64,000 nucleotides of DNA from a virus. The notes under the pieces were generated by a model, which searched no databases, was not told the DNA's origin, and saw nothing but the letters and a program-made list of their open reading frames with translations. The stretch is from the IMG/VR virus record IMGVR_UViG_3300035670_000044, positions 1 through 64,000 of that record, one strand, 5' to 3'. Within the stretch, counting starts at the first letter, position 1, and the number at the start of each line of letters is the position of its first letter. Shown here piece after piece: positions 6,431 to 14,380 of this stretch. The position numbers and the translations under genes were made by a program.

Positions 6431-7867
6431 CTAATCACCAATCCCCCTGACCGCCATCTCAGCAATTACCTCCGGTTCAATTTTTCCGGAGACGGTCGGA
6501 ACCTTCCGATCCACACTCTCATCACAGAAATAGTAATCAGGGTTGTACTCAGTACCGTTACTCTTCGAGATCTTAATGGTAGGAAAATTGTCCAGGTATG
6601 ACAATTTGCATAGGGGTTCCAAGCCAGACTTAAACAGGTCTTCGTTAATACGGTGGAACCTGCTAAGCACTTGGGACTCCAGAGTCCCCTCGACAGTTTT
6701 TCCATACCACTCCCTCCAGATTATTCCGCTAGAGAGAAAGAACATAAACGCCCTGTCATCCTCCAGTTCCAGAAGCTTCTTGCACATCCCGAGCCTGCTA
6801 GTAATCGTCTTATAGACTTTTTCAAGCTCAATTTGACATTTATACGGGCCGAAGTCACGGTCAAGTCCTGTCCGTGAGATGTCTCGGTACAAAGCGGACA
6901 AATCGAGATCGTCTAGGGTCTGAATCTTGGAGATATTCCTGGAAGCAATTACCGTCCAGAGTAAGTCGGACAAGTAGTAGCTAAAGTCACTGCTACCTAA
7001 GTTAACCCTATTGGACCACCCATACTTCCGATTGTTTCGAGAAGTTTGGGCTCGAGCTCTGATTACGTCATGGGCAAGGAAGTCCCTGTATAGGGCAGCG
7101 TACGCGTCAAGACAATCATCAGATTGCAGATCAGGATCACCCTTAACCGATTTGATTACGTCCCGTACGTTTGAAGGACGGTTAACGTAAATAAACCGGT
7201 AGAGTAACTGGTAATCCGGTACAGAAGTTTTCACAAACTTCGCATACTGTCCCTTCGGAGTGTAGTACTGGCAAGGGGCAGGAGACTTGGATAGAGCCTT
7301 AGTAACCTGGGAGTCGTTGATCAGGTCGTGGGCCCTAAAGGATATCAGAAGGGGAAGCCTGAAATAGACTAAATTACCCGAAATGATTTTCTTTACATTA
7401 GCCTTTACATCAACATCTTTGAGCTCACGAGAAAGTTCTGCTCCGCTTAGAGTAGTCCAGATGGTCTCCAAAATCTTGGCACTGCAAAGATTAGGGGACG
7501 TTAGCAGAGCCCTAGACGTATTGATTCGGTTACCGCTCTTGTTGCTGATAGTGTGTAATTTGGAGGTTTTGCAGAATAGCTGCGGGTCTGAGTAAGCATC
7601 GTAGATTTGCTTAACGAACTTGTCCTCATTAAATAGATTCAACAACTCAAAGCTGGGGTTGGCTATCACCTCCTTGAGGTAAAGGCGAGCCGCCATGCAC
7701 ATGGTGGTTGAATCACAATTCGGATTGGAGGCTACTGCTTTCCTGACCCTGGTGGATTTAGTGGAGTCCCAGGCATCCCTCAACTGTTTTTGCGTGGAGG
7801 AGGGATCGATCGCGATCCGGTACAGGTCTTCCACCCCCATCGACGGATTACTTACGGTTGCTTCCAT
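6431..7867 (-). CDS. LRV-type repeat protein, unknown function
   Basis: 478 residues from the ATG at 7867; the longer frame upstream is a shadow of the zinc-binding gene. Residues about 10-90 carry units such as VRKAVASNPNC and KEVIANPSFELL, typical of leucine-rich-repeat-variant (LRV) alpha solenoids. The remaining 390 residues are helical with no recognised motif. Cotranscribed with the zinc protein, overlapping it by 20 nt. Likely a protein-binding scaffold; target unknown. Confidence 0.7.
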   Translation of the reverse strand: MEATVSNPSMGVEDLYRIAIDPSSTQKQLRDAWDSTKSTRVRKAVASNPNCDSTTMCMAARLYLKEVIANPSFELLNLFNEDKFVKQIYDAYSDPQLFCKTSKLHTISNKSGNRINTSRALLTSPNLCSAKILETIWTTLSGAELSRELKDVDVKANVKKIISGNLVYFRLPLLISFRAHDLINDSQVTKALSKSPAPCQYYTPKGQYAKFVKTSVPDYQLLYRFIYVNRPSNVRDVIKSVKGDPDLQSDDCLDAYAALYRDFLAHDVIRARAQTSRNNRKYGWSNRVNLGSSDFSYYLSDLLWTVIASRNISKIQTLDDLDLSALYRDISRTGLDRDFGPYKCQIELEKVYKTITSRLGMCKKLLELEDDRAFMFFLSSGIIWREWYGKTVEGTLESQVLSRFHRINEDLFKSGLEPLCKLSYLDNFPTIKISKSNGTEYNPDYYFCDESVDRKVPTVSGKIEPEVIAEMAVRGIGD

Positions 7868-8123
7868 TTTTCTGACGACGACGATGGGTTGAAGAGGTGG
7901 CGATGCGTTCGGTGATATCGCACCAGAGTTCATTTGAGCACTCATAGCTGCAGCAGTACTCGGCGGAGTAGAGAGACTTGTAACTGGTTCGTTTACCACA
8001 TACACCGCAGTACCCGTGGGATTCCTGCTTGTGGTAGGTATCGTCGTGGACTTGGATAAACGGGTCGTGGGGGCCGAAATAGGATTTTCGGGCCTGGTTC
8101 GGACTGGACTTGGGGTCAGCCAT
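7848..8123 (-). CDS. Small zinc-binding protein
   Basis: 91 residues. A CxxC pair (CGVCGKRT) followed by YCCSYECS forms a likely treble-clef or zinc-ribbon site at about residues 38-63; the C terminus is basic. Start ATG at 8123, 27 nt downstream of a good minus-strand -10. Overlaps the LRV gene in another frame. It may bind nucleic acid or host RNA polymerase, but that is only inferred from size and zinc motif. Confidence 0.65.
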   Translation of the reverse strand: MADPKSSPNQARKSYFGPHDPFIQVHDDTYHKQESHGYCGVCGKRTSYKSLYSAEYCCSYECSNELWCDITERIATSSTHRRRQKNGSNRK

Positions 8124-8149
8124 CAGTGGGACTGATATACAACTTATGT

Positions 8150-8158
8150 ACTATAGCA
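8150..8158 (-). promoter_or_regulatory. Host-type extended -10 promoter, minus strand
   Basis: TGCTATAGT reads leftward into the zinc-protein/LRV operon, 27 nt before its start. Confidence 0.6.
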
Positions 8159-8182
8159 GGAACTTATGGTTCGTGTCAATTC

Positions 8183-8208
8183 GTGCTAAGGTTGAAAGCA
8201 GAGCAGCA
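8183..8208 (+). promoter_or_regulatory. Composite early/late promoter
   Basis: GTGCTAAGGT (8183-8192) runs directly into GTTGAAAGC (8191-8199) followed by AGAG-CAGCA. The host-type extended -10 and the phage late element share two bases, so the downstream operon could be read in both phases. Confidence 0.55.
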
Positions 8209-8221
8209 ACTCCACCCGATT

Positions 8222-8593
8222 ATGAAGCAAATCAGACGGTATCCCGAGATTTTTGTTGAGGCCGATTACCTCACCGTCCGTGACGACCTGATTCGGGGAG
8301 TCATCAAGGTCCGGTCTGACACGTACAAGGTCATTTTGGACCACCCTGTATTCGGCATGACCATCGAGATTATGGAACTAGATCCGGAGGATAACACCCT
8401 GTGCCTACGGAGCATTTTCCCTACAGAAATGCAGAGCGAGGAGGAGATGGAGTCGGTAAAGGACTACTATAGGTATTTGCTAGACGGTGAAGACACCTAT
8501 ATCGATTACTACAATCCGGAGTTTGGTTACTTTCTCCTGAGCCGGAACATCGGAATGTATCCGGCCAGCACCTACTCCCGAGAAAATGACTAA
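8222..8593 (+). CDS. Hypothetical acidic protein
   Basis: 123 residues starting at ATG 8222, just after the composite promoter; the upstream GTG at 8126 would precede the promoter. Strongly acidic C-terminal half rich in Tyr. The end overlaps the topoisomerase start (8586) in another frame, indicating coupling. No family recognised. Confidence 0.65.
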   Translation: MKQIRRYPEIFVEADYLTVRDDLIRGVIKVRSDTYKVILDHPVFGMTIEIMELDPEDNTLCLRSIFPTEMQSEEEMESVKDYYRYLLDGEDTYIDYYNPEFGYFLLSRNIGMYPASTYSREND

Positions 8594-10604
8594 TACCCCT
8601 CAACCCGTATCAATTTTATCAGAGCTGTCAACGGACTTTTTGGCGTATTCAACTGCCATCTTCAATCGGTCTTTACCGGATGTAGTAGACGGTTTGAAGG
8701 TGGCTCAGCGCCGCGTGCTCCTGTCTTTGCACGATCTGCACCTGAAACCGGGTTCGGGTTACTGCAAGGTCACCCGGGTTGAAGGACACACGTTGGGCTC
8801 ATATCACCCCCAGGGAGGGTGTGCCGGAACCATAATCAACCTGGGCCAGGAGAGCTCTTTGCGTTACACTCTGACAGAGATCCATGGGAACGCCGGGGGC
8901 TCCATCCAGACCGGAAACTACATCGGTCAAATGGTCTCCGATGACTCACCCGCCGCCCCCAGGTACCTGGAAGTACGTGCTACCCCCTTCTGCCAAAAAC
9001 TGTACCTGGACGAGATCCGGAAGGGGTTGGGGGAATGGCGGGAAAACTACGATGGCACCAACACCGAACCTATCCGAATCGTTCCGTCTCTACCCGCTCT
9101 GCTTCTCACCGGGTCTGTAGGGATCGCAAGCGGATACGCATGCAACCACATCCCGTGGAACTTGCGGGATGTGGTAAGCGCTACCACAGCTCTTATCAAA
9201 AACCCGAAGATAACCGACGCAGCTCTGGCTTCAAAGTTCTCCAATCCCCCCGAGCCACCTGCTGGCGGTCGAGTGGTTCGTGACGAGGGGGTCCGGTCAG
9301 CTTTACTGACCGGGAAAGGACAAGTTGTGGTGTACGGGAGCTGGGAGTTGGAAGACTCCCTTTCGTGGGGAAAACGGTCCACCAGGGCAGCCATCATCGT
9401 AACCCGGCTCGCTTCGGGCTCTAGTGAGAAATTTCTAGGACGAGTCAGGGAGTTGGCTGATGCCGAGAAATTGCCCGGGCTACTGGACGCTGCTGATTAC
9501 TCGAGTCGGGACGGGATCCGGATCGTCCTGGTGGCAAAGACTGTGGAGGACCGAAACAGGTTGCTGGGCACGTTAATTCACAATGGGACCGGACTCCGGC
9601 ACACCCACAGCGTTAACGCTACTGCAGTGGGGTGCGACGGAAAACCCAGGACTGTGGGTGTTCGTGAATCCATCCGGACATGGTACGAATCTCGGGTTGC
9701 TTACCTAATAGAGTCGAATAAGTCCGCTGTCAATCTCCTTCGCACTGATACTGACCGTTTACAGGCCACACTAGCTATTTTAAAAGACCTGGACAAGTTC
9801 CTCAAAACTGTAAGATCGGCAAAGGATAAACCTGACGCTGTTGTCAAAGTCTCCGGGATTTGGAAAATCTCTCCTGATCTCGCTAGATACGTAATCGGTA
9901 TCCCTGTCTCAACCCTGATCTCTACGGAGGAGCAGGACATCCTTAATCGTCACACCAAACTATCAGGGGAGATCGATAACCTCACCAAGTTGTGTACCCT
10001 CGGTCCCGCCCTGGACGCGCATATCTGTTCCGAGATTGCTTCCCTGAGGGGTCTGTGCGGCCCGGCAAGGGCTGTTTGGATGGAGGATGATGTACCGACT
10101 CAACAACAGCCGGTAAGGGCCCTTACAGAGCGGGATAGGATGGTTGTAGAGGCTAAATCCCTGGGCATTAGTTCTAAGGTGGTGAACCAGTGGATACGGG
10201 ATAATACCGGGTCCGGGAAACTCTCTGAGAAATGGTCTGAGTACAAGCTCGAGCATCTGCATCGCTTGCAAATGACCACGCGAGAGGGCAAAAAACAACG
10301 CAAGCTGGAGCTGGATAAAATCCGTGCCGAGGCGGAAAAGAAAGGTCTTCCTCGTCGAGGTCAATACGCCTGGAATGCTTTTATTTCCACATGCCCTACT
10401 TCCCGTATCGATGTAATACGTGCTAGGGTTGGTGAGTGGCTATCAAAGCTGCCTAAACCCACTTCATCACGTGCCCAATCCGATCCAGGTAAATCTAAGC
10501 CCTCAACACCTCGAGCTAGCGGAAGTAGAGGCTCAAAGAAGACAGGGGAGCAACGAGTCAGCGGGGTTGAGGGGGAGAAACCGAGCTCCGGCAAGGGGAA
10601 ATAA
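8586..10604 (+). CDS. Type IIA DNA topoisomerase subunit A (GyrA/ParC/gp52-like)
   Basis: 672 residues. The DNA breakage-rejoining subunit: RSLPDVVDGLKVAQRRVL near residue 29, GSYHPQGG near 71-78, and AAPRYLEVR with the catalytic tyrosine at about residue 127. It forms a transient covalent bond to the cut strand to pass another duplex, relieving replication supercoils. The GyrA beta-pinwheel domain is absent; instead there is a helical arm and a 45-residue Ser/Pro/Lys-rich disordered tail, as in phage or ParC-type enzymes. The ATPase (B) subunit is not in the window, so it is either elsewhere or borrowed from the host. Coupled to the preceding gene. Confidence 0.92.
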   Translation: MTNTPQPVSILSELSTDFLAYSTAIFNRSLPDVVDGLKVAQRRVLLSLHDLHLKPGSGYCKVTRVEGHTLGSYHPQGGCAGTIINLGQESSLRYTLTEIHGNAGGSIQTGNYIGQMVSDDSPAAPRYLEVRATPFCQKLYLDEIRKGLGEWRENYDGTNTEPIRIVPSLPALLLTGSVGIASGYACNHIPWNLRDVVSATTALIKNPKITDAALASKFSNPPEPPAGGRVVRDEGVRSALLTGKGQVVVYGSWELEDSLSWGKRSTRAAIIVTRLASGSSEKFLGRVRELADAEKLPGLLDAADYSSRDGIRIVLVAKTVEDRNRLLGTLIHNGTGLRHTHSVNATAVGCDGKPRTVGVRESIRTWYESRVAYLIESNKSAVNLLRTDTDRLQATLAILKDLDKFLKTVRSAKDKPDAVVKVSGIWKISPDLARYVIGIPVSTLISTEEQDILNRHTKLSGEIDNLTKLCTLGPALDAHICSEIASLRGLCGPARAVWMEDDVPTQQQPVRALTERDRMVVEAKSLGISSKVVNQWIRDNTGSGKLSEKWSEYKLEHLHRLQMTTREGKKQRKLELDKIRAEAEKKGLPRRGQYAWNAFISTCPTSRIDVIRARVGEWLSKLPKPTSSRAQSDPGKSKPSTPRASGSRGSKKTGEQRVSGVEGEKPSSGKGK

Positions 10605-10614
10605 AGCTCTGGAC

Positions 10615-10989
10615 ATGCACCGGCTTGGTGCTACGGGTGAGGTGGCCGCAGCCGTACACCTGGGACTTGAAGCTCACCTGTTCAGCGAGCAAACAGCCCG
10701 ACAGGGTTCTTCAGATTTGCCAGGGGACATTGAAGTAAAAACCCGGAGCCGCCACAAATACGACCTGATCGTCCAAAAGGATGAGCGTCCGGATAAACGG
10801 ATCGTTTTGGTGACAATTGAGCGGGATAAGGTTATGTTGCAGGGCTGGTGCGTAGCCGGAGATGTGATGGATAAGGAGTTTTGGGCAGATCCGGCTGGGG
10901 GACGTCCGGCTTACTTTGTTCCTAAGGACAAATTGAGGGACATCTCAGAACTCATGGAAGAACTTAACACGGTTGAAAGCACAGTATAG
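10615..10989 (+). CDS. PD-(D/E)XK-type nuclease
   Basis: 124 residues; ATG at 10615 follows the topoisomerase stop by 10 nt. MHRLGATGEVAAAVHLGLEA resembles the N-terminal helix of Holliday-junction-resolvase-like folds, and SSDLPGDIEVKTRS supplies the acidic-x-EVK core typical of PD-(D/E)XK nucleases. Probably acts on phage or host DNA in recombination or recycling; exact substrate unknown. Its 3' end contains a late promoter in its VES codons. Confidence 0.6.
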   Translation: MHRLGATGEVAAAVHLGLEAHLFSEQTARQGSSDLPGDIEVKTRSRHKYDLIVQKDERPDKRIVLVTIERDKVMLQGWCVAGDVMDKEFWADPAGGRPAYFVPKDKLRDISELMEELNTVESTV

Positions 10990-10991
10990 AC
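10972..10991 (+). promoter_or_regulatory. GTTGAAAGC late promoter
   Basis: GTTGAAAGC ACAG TATAGAC inside the last codons of the nuclease gene (Val-Glu-Ser), 15 nt before the next start. One of the best matches to the motif. Confidence 0.65.
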
Positions 10992-11005
10992 GTGACATTT
11001 CCTAC

Positions 11006-11257
11006 ATGGATTACCTGTATCTCGGCCCTTTGTTCATTATCCTGTACATGGTGTCTTCGGACAAAAACTTAGGGGAATATCTGTACCTCAAGTTATTTGA
11101 CCAACCCGCTTTGATGTTCCGTACCTCTCTTTTGAAATATAAGCTCTTGCTGTCCCTCCGCTATGACCGTTTCTTGCTTAAGCGTGGCATTGTTCCCCGA
11201 AGGTTTTATGACATGGCTGGTCAGGTCCGTGAAGATGCCGGAGCAAACTCAAAGTGA
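11006..11257 (+). CDS. Small membrane protein
   Basis: 83 residues, MDYLYLGPLFIILYMVSS giving one N-terminal membrane segment followed by a basic helical tail. Starts right after a late promoter. A holin or lysis-timing role is possible but unproved. Confidence 0.55.
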   Translation: MDYLYLGPLFIILYMVSSDKNLGEYLYLKLFDQPALMFRTSLLKYKLLLSLRYDRFLLKRGIVPRRFYDMAGQVREDAGANSK

Positions 11258-11375
11258 AAGAGAATCAACACCTTGGTACGAGTTTAACAGCTATGTCGAC
11301 TCATGCTCATCCCTTAACAGACCAGTCAGCGTTACCGGATGGTGCAGGTATCTCCTTTACTACGGGTCTAATTGA
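11235..11375 (+). CDS. Hypothetical 46-residue protein
   Basis: Frame from ATG 11235 overlapping the membrane protein end by 23 nt; polar N terminus then aromatic-rich VTGWCRYLLYYGSN. No recognised family and only weak start context. Confidence 0.35.
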   Translation: MPEQTQSERESTPWYEFNSYVDSCSSLNRPVSVTGWCRYLLYYGSN

Positions 11376-11391
11376 GTCGAGCAGGGTGAAC

Positions 11392-11413
11392 AGTGACGAG
11401 ACGTTGCGTCACT
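11392..11413 (+). terminator. Inverted repeat upstream of AbrB-like gene
   Basis: AGTGACG-N8-CGTCACT is a perfect 7-bp stem just upstream of a host-type promoter. With no strong T-run it could be a terminator or an operator. Confidence 0.4.
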
Positions 11414-11426
11414 ACTCTCTAGGTCC

Positions 11427-11436
11427 GTGCTAAGAT
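11427..11436 (+). promoter_or_regulatory. Host-type extended -10 promoter
   Basis: GTGCTAAGAT, 28 nt upstream of the AbrB-like gene; heads the bilin reductase/SpeD operon. Confidence 0.6.
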
Positions 11437-11463
11437 GGAGTTGTAACCCTTAAACTCACCGTT

Positions 11464-11847
11464 ATGAACCCTTGGGACGAGCTAGAGCAACGCTTTTTGA
11501 GGTTTACTACTACTGTGAAGGAGATGGTCGACTCTATTATGTTGTCCGTAGATGACGATAGGGTGTCGGCAGAGATTGCGGACAATGTCTCTAACCTGGC
11601 TGTCGGACTTAAGCAGTACGTTATCACTTGCGAGGATGAAATTTCCAATGCAATGGAGTCCAAAATTGCGCATGACTACTCCAAGAATCCGTTCCAACAG
11701 ACCACCGGGGTACTTGCAATCGATGAGGATTACACTGTTCAGCTACCTCAGTACGTTATCGACCTGCTGGGATGGAAACCCGGAGACAATTTACAGTGGG
11801 AGATAGGGAGTGATAACACAGCAACCATCAGAAACCTGGATAAATGA
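11464..11847 (+). CDS. AbrB/SpoVT-like C-terminal domain protein
   Basis: 127 residues. The N-terminal 75 residues are an acidic helical region. The C-terminal 45 (YTVQLPQYVIDLLGWKPGDN then WEIGSDNTATIRN) match the swapped-hairpin AbrB/MazE fold. Such domains bind DNA as dimers, so a regulator is likely, possibly of this operon. Overlaps the bilin reductase start by 38 nt. Confidence 0.6.
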   Translation: MNPWDELEQRFLRFTTTVKEMVDSIMLSVDDDRVSAEIADNVSNLAVGLKQYVITCEDEISNAMESKIAHDYSKNPFQQTTGVLAIDEDYTVQLPQYVIDLLGWKPGDNLQWEIGSDNTATIRNLDK

Positions 11848-12445
11848 GGTCTTGGGAACGGATTGGGTGACGGAATCCCGTGCAAACGGGCCTGTTACCC
11901 TCCGATCCAGGAGTTTTTCAGACCAGTCCAGGGGGGTATGGCTCTCCCGCGAGTGCGTTTTGGACGTACCTGGGAAGTTTTTTGCTGAAACTTTGTTGGT
12001 TTACCCTTATACCGATGAAATTTTCCCTATTTTCGGATCTGAGTACATCGGTATGGGGAGGGGATGCTTCGGAGCGGTCGATTTTCACCCCGTACAGGCC
12101 GAAAACAACCTGATACCGGCTATTTTCGACTGTTTCCCCCCCCGAATTGTCTCCCAATCGCCCCACTATGACCTCGATCGGCACTTTTCCCCCGTCTTGT
12201 GGCATCACAAGTCCCCAGATGACTTCTATGGGGAGTTTGCGGACGTGGCCAGCACACGTCTACGCCACTATCTGAGGGTTTTGACTCCCAGTACGCCCCC
12301 CGAACCGGGGAGATTTTCCCCATTCGACACCTACATGGCCCTCAACGACCCGGCTCGCGGTATACTGAAAGCTTACTTTGGTGCCGAGTTCTCCGATGAC
12401 TACATCAGACGCTTCCTCTTCCCGCACTGTCGATGTGACAGTTGA
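11810..12445 (+). CDS. Ferredoxin-dependent bilin reductase (PebS/PebA/PcyA family)
   Basis: 211 residues. These enzymes reduce biliverdin with electrons from host ferredoxin to make phycobilin chromophores. Diagnostic features are FGAVDFHPVQ near residue 87, matching the MDFQP-type core strand, and the C-terminal block YMALNDPARGILKAYFGAEF, which mirrors the NAERDPAHGLFTAYFGKEW-type block of phycoerythrobilin synthases, with its conserved Asp present. Slightly shorter than usual (about 230), mainly at the N terminus; the GTG start is the only one retaining the leading helix. Product (phycoerythrobilin, phycocyanobilin or other) cannot be told from sequence alone. Strong sign of a cyanobacterial host. 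Confidence 0.85.
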   Translation: MITQQPSETWINEVLGTDWVTESRANGPVTLRSRSFSDQSRGVWLSRECVLDVPGKFFAETLLVYPYTDEIFPIFGSEYIGMGRGCFGAVDFHPVQAENNLIPAIFDCFPPRIVSQSPHYDLDRHFSPVLWHHKSPDDFYGEFADVASTRLRHYLRVLTPSTPPEPGRFSPFDTYMALNDPARGILKAYFGAEFSDDYIRRFLFPHCRCDS

Positions 12446-12824
12446 TTCCGAGAATTATATGCAGATCAGACCGGAAGATGTAGGTATGTATAGCAGAGTA
12501 AACCCGGATCAGACTCTCCTAACACCGTATCCGAGGAGATTTGCACACAAAAACGACACTACGGGCGAGGTAACACCGGGGTCAATGTCCACCCTGTCCA
12601 TTACCACCGGGGATATTGTAAGGATAATGGCTAAGATTGAAAAGCTTGTTATGGGGAGCCCGGAAGGTGTTAACCACAGGCTAAACGAGCTGTTTTTAGA
12701 TGAGAAAAAGCAGGCAAGACGTTCCATCACACCCGGAACCCTCAGGATCTTCGCAAACAACATGGCCTGCTACTACACAGGACGCAGTTGGCGCAAGATT
12801 CGTCTTACTAGGGGTGAAAACTAA
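12396..12824 (+). CDS. Hypothetical protein
   Basis: 142 residues from ATG 12396, overlapping the bilin reductase end by 50 nt; an ATG at 12459 is a more conservative start. Polar N terminus, helical centre, basic C-terminal end (GRSWRKIRLTRGEN). Fused stop/start (TAATG) with the next gene. No family recognised. Confidence 0.55.
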   Translation: MTTSDASSSRTVDVTVDSENYMQIRPEDVGMYSRVNPDQTLLTPYPRRFAHKNDTTGEVTPGSMSTLSITTGDIVRIMAKIEKLVMGSPEGVNHRLNELFLDEKKQARRSITPGTLRIFANNMACYYTGRSWRKIRLTRGEN

Positions 12825-13642
12825 TGGTCTTGTATTGTCCTGGACGTACTACTTTCACCCACAACCAGTTCTTGGCCGATTTTACCGGCTTGAGCGAGAT
12901 GAAATTTATGGTCCTGGATACTGCATCGGCAGATCTGGCGTACGCTAGTGGCTCACAAAACCTCATTTTGTGCTCCAATGAGAGGTTTAACCTTGAGCTT
13001 CACAAGTTTTTAACGATAGCCCCGGCCCATCGGTATGTCAGAGAGAGTTGGGAGAATAAATTTGAAGGGGGGAGGGGTTGGAAACAAAGAGGGAAGTTTT
13101 TAGCAGCCTTTAACAATACGTATCGCCCCAAAGTGATGAGGACATGGGACGATATATCCCAGTACTACTGTGTTTTAGCCATGAGCGGGTTCAGCACCTC
13201 GTATCAAAGGTGGAGATTGATCGGTGAGCACACCCCCGTAACTCCTAACTACGACGCAATTCGTAAATGGTCTCAATCTCACAAGGGAAAAACCATACGA
13301 TACTACAGACGCAACATATACAACTACCCGACTTCGGAAGTTGATGAAAATACCGTAATTTACTTCCACATGCCTAATAACTTCGCCCCGTATGGATGTG
13401 GGTATGTGTGGACCAGAAGAAAACTGGACAGAATCTCCAAAGAGCTTTGCGATTTGTCCGATTCCGGTCAAAAAATCATTGTAAGTATGTCCCATAGTCG
13501 GTGGGACAAGAGAAACTCTGAGATCCAGGAATTATTCCCCCCTGACCTGTTCAAAATCACTCACTACACCGAGTTGAAAGCTCAGAAGTTGGGATTTACC
13601 CCACAACCTGTTACGGAGGCCTATTTAGTTGCGAATCTCTGA
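12824..13642 (+). CDS. Possible degenerate D12-class adenine methylase-like protein
   Basis: 272 residues. The layout resembles Dam/D12 methyltransferases: NLILCSNERFNLEL like the motif preceding AdoMet-binding, then VIYFHMPNNFAPYGCGY where active enzymes carry the DPPY catalytic motif, then a downstream KIIVSMSHSRW strand like the KFALSNS strand. The DPPY position reads HMPN, so methylation activity is unlikely. It may be a decoy or an unrelated fold; the resemblance is by eye only. Confidence 0.35.
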   Translation: MVLYCPGRTTFTHNQFLADFTGLSEMKFMVLDTASADLAYASGSQNLILCSNERFNLELHKFLTIAPAHRYVRESWENKFEGGRGWKQRGKFLAAFNNTYRPKVMRTWDDISQYYCVLAMSGFSTSYQRWRLIGEHTPVTPNYDAIRKWSQSHKGKTIRYYRRNIYNYPTSEVDENTVIYFHMPNNFAPYGCGYVWTRRKLDRISKELCDLSDSGQKIIVSMSHSRWDKRNSEIQELFPPDLFKITHYTELKAQKLGFTPQPVTEAYLVANL

Positions 13643-13658
13643 CCCCGATGCCCCAGAT

Positions 13659-14000
13659 ATGGGGAGCCATATCTTGCTGAACGTGTACGGTTGCGGAGAG
13701 GTCGATAGATTGAGATCTTTAGCCCTGTTTAGGGTCTGGGCGGGACCCATGTTGGCCCGGTGCGGCGCCGAAGTGGTCGATGTGTCGGGATATCAGTTCC
13801 AGCCGTTCGGAGAAGCCGGCTACACGTACCTTGCCTTGTTGACCACTTCCCATTTCTCGATCCACACGTGGCCGGAGCATGGATCGGCTGCCATCGACGT
13901 GTTCACGTGCGGGACCTCAGTTGACATGGACCGAATCGTCTCTGAACTGGCCGAGTTCTTCGCTCCATCCTCGCAAACCGTCAAGTCTGTGCTAAGGTAA
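13659..14000 (+). CDS. speD: S-adenosylmethionine decarboxylase-like pyruvoyl enzyme (SpeD family)
   Basis: 113 residues from ATG 13659. Normally makes decarboxylated AdoMet for spermidine synthesis. The family core SHFSIHTWPEHGSAAIDVFT is present with the Ser that becomes the pyruvoyl group, the His for processing, and the CGT motif. The Glu normally just before the processing Ser is Thr here (TTSHFS), so cleavage or substrate may be altered. Polyamine genes are common in cyanophages. Last protein-coding gene of the metabolic run before the tRNAs apart from a 49-residue protein. Confidence 0.85.
   Translation: MGSHILLNVYGCGEVDRLRSLALFRVWAGPMLARCGAEVVDVSGYQFQPFGEAGYTYLALLTTSHFSIHTWPEHGSAAIDVFTCGTSVDMDRIVSELAEFFAPSSQTVKSVLR
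13989..13998 (+). promoter_or_regulatory. Host-type extended -10 promoter
   Basis: GTGCTAAGGT overlapping the last codons of speD, 22 nt before the small basic protein and upstream of the tRNA cluster. Confidence 0.55.
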
Positions 14001-14019
14001 AGGGGCATTAAACCGATCC

Positions 14020-14169
14020 ATGGCCAAAAAGCCCTCTTTGACCAACGTCAGCGCGTTGATTTTTGCTGGTAAACCCAAACGGACCCGGCAGGGGTCAAGC
14101 ATCAACACCAAACTCTCAGCTACTAGCCGGAATGGGAGGAAAAAACGCAACCAGGGTCAGGGTACGTAG
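14020..14169 (+). CDS. Small basic protein (49 residues)
   Basis: A very basic protein with GKPKRTRQGSS, KLSATSRNGRKKRNQGQG. It resembles a short basic protein I recall as recurrent in cyanophages with the pattern SRQG...ATSRN...KK; that recall is not verified here. Likely binds RNA or DNA. Own promoter immediately upstream; tRNA genes follow 17 nt downstream. Confidence 0.6.
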   Translation: MAKKPSLTNVSALIFAGKPKRTRQGSSINTKLSATSRNGRKKRNQGQGT

Positions 14170-14186
14170 GGCGAGAGCCCCCTCTT

Positions 14187-14259
14187 GCGGGTTTAGCAAT
14201 CTGGTGAATGCAGCGAACTCATAATTCGCCGAAGGTGGGTTCAATCCCCTCAACCCGCA
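14187..14259 (+). tRNA. tRNA-Met (CAT)
   Basis: GCGGGTT/AACCCGC acceptor stem, anticodon stem GCGAA/TTCGC with loop CTCATAA, T-loop GTTCAAT. No encoded CCA. The CAT anticodon could also be an Ile2 tRNA after lysidine modification. Confidence 0.85.
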
Positions 14260-14268
14260 TGAGATTTA

Positions 14269-14350
14269 CGGAACGTGGTGGAACTGGTAGACACACCGGA
14301 CTTAAAATCCGGTGCCGAAAGGCGTGAGAGTTCGACCCTCTCCGTTTCGA
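14269..14350 (+). tRNA. tRNA-Leu (TAA)
   Basis: Acceptor CGGAACG/CGTTTCG, anticodon stem CCGGA/TCCGG with loop CTTAAAA, long variable arm TGCCGAAAGGCG, T-arm GAGAG/CTCTC. Uninterrupted, whereas the cyanobacterial chromosomal Leu(UAA) tRNA usually has a group I intron. Confidence 0.9.
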
Positions 14351-14380
14351 TTGGGTTGGTATTTTTTCAACCCTTACATT

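Noticed and set aside
7868-8005. 46-residue N-terminal extension of the LRV protein
   Set aside because: Low-complexity and wholly inside the zinc-protein gene in another frame; ATG 7867 gives coupled genes with a 20-nt overlap.
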